From positions 1 to 7,998 of the forward strand of contig JALZUX010000301.1 of assembly GCA_023301405.1 (NCBI GenBank): a stretch of DNA of 7,998 nucleotides. The letters run 5' to 3'. This document shows positions 7,966 through 7,998 of the stretch, in pieces (the stretch's first letter is position 1; each line of letters starts with the position of its first letter). The position numbers and the translations under genes were made by a program. Under the pieces are notes generated by a model. That model saw only the letters and a program-made list of their open reading frames with translations, did not search any database and was not told the DNA's origin. This DNA comes from Granulosicoccaceae bacterium. Its GTDB lineage: Bacteria; Pseudomonadota; Gammaproteobacteria; Granulosicoccales; Granulosicoccaceae.

Positions 7966-7986
7966 GGTGTCGCCTTCGGCGGGACC
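7966..7986 (+). repeat. Strong GC hairpin after the GGT-family gene; possible terminator or part of an interspersed repeat
   Basis: GGTGTCGCC (7966-7974) pairs with GGCGGGACC (7978-7986) around a TTC loop, with one G-G mismatch and one T-G wobble. It begins 29 bases after the stop codon. No T-run follows inside the window (CTGCCGGGGGCTG instead), so a standard intrinsic terminator is not shown. The GC-rich, G-skewed character differs from the other intergenic regions and may mark a dispersed repeat cut off by the window end. Confidence 0.45.
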
Positions 7987-7998
7987 TGCCGGGGGCTG

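Noticed and set aside
1..7998. A mobile element, CRISPR array, defence system, tRNA or rRNA in the window
   Set aside because: No transposase or integrase, regularly spaced repeats, tRNA-like fold or rRNA segment was seen; all large frames are conserved housekeeping or accessory enzymes.

Overview
The window looks like ordinary chromosomal DNA from a gammaproteobacterium, probably a marine or other environmental one. The base composition is moderate. The proton-translocating transhydrogenase is split into alpha and beta subunits as in Escherichia coli and closely resembles the E. coli proteins. A TamB-type envelope protein lies upstream. I cannot assign an order or genus from the sequence alone. 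All convincing genes are on the + strand.

Layout: (1) Bases 1-2426 are the 3' part of tamB, whose start lies outside the window. It encodes a periplasm-spanning, inner-membrane-anchored protein that works with TamA and related factors in outer-membrane biogenesis. (2) Bases 2427-2650 form a 224-base leader without a large gene. It carries several overlapping inverted repeats and a weak ribosome-binding region before pntA. (3) Bases 2651-5614 are pntA and pntB, separated by 12 bases. Together they encode the inner-membrane NAD(P)+ transhydrogenase, which uses the proton gradient to make NADPH from NADH. Cofactor-binding and proton-channel residues are intact. (4) Bases 5684-6094 encode a small secreted DUF2147 protein with four cysteines in the mature part. 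(5) Bases 6095-6340 are a 246-base gap with inverted repeats and weak promoter-like boxes. (6) Bases 6341-7936 encode a gamma-glutamyltransferase-family (Ntn-hydrolase) enzyme with the autoprocessing threonine. It lacks the usual gamma-glutamyl-binding residues and has no signal peptide. (7) Bases 7937-7998 are a G-rich tail with a strong hairpin cut by the window edge.

The genes do not form an obvious single pathway. pntAB is a clear two-gene operon; the others look like independent units in the same direction. I found no mobile element, CRISPR array, RNA gene, defence cassette or clear novel system. The points most worth checking are the altered substrate pocket of the GGT-family enzyme, the competing hairpins ahead of pntA, and the possible interspersed repeat at the right edge.
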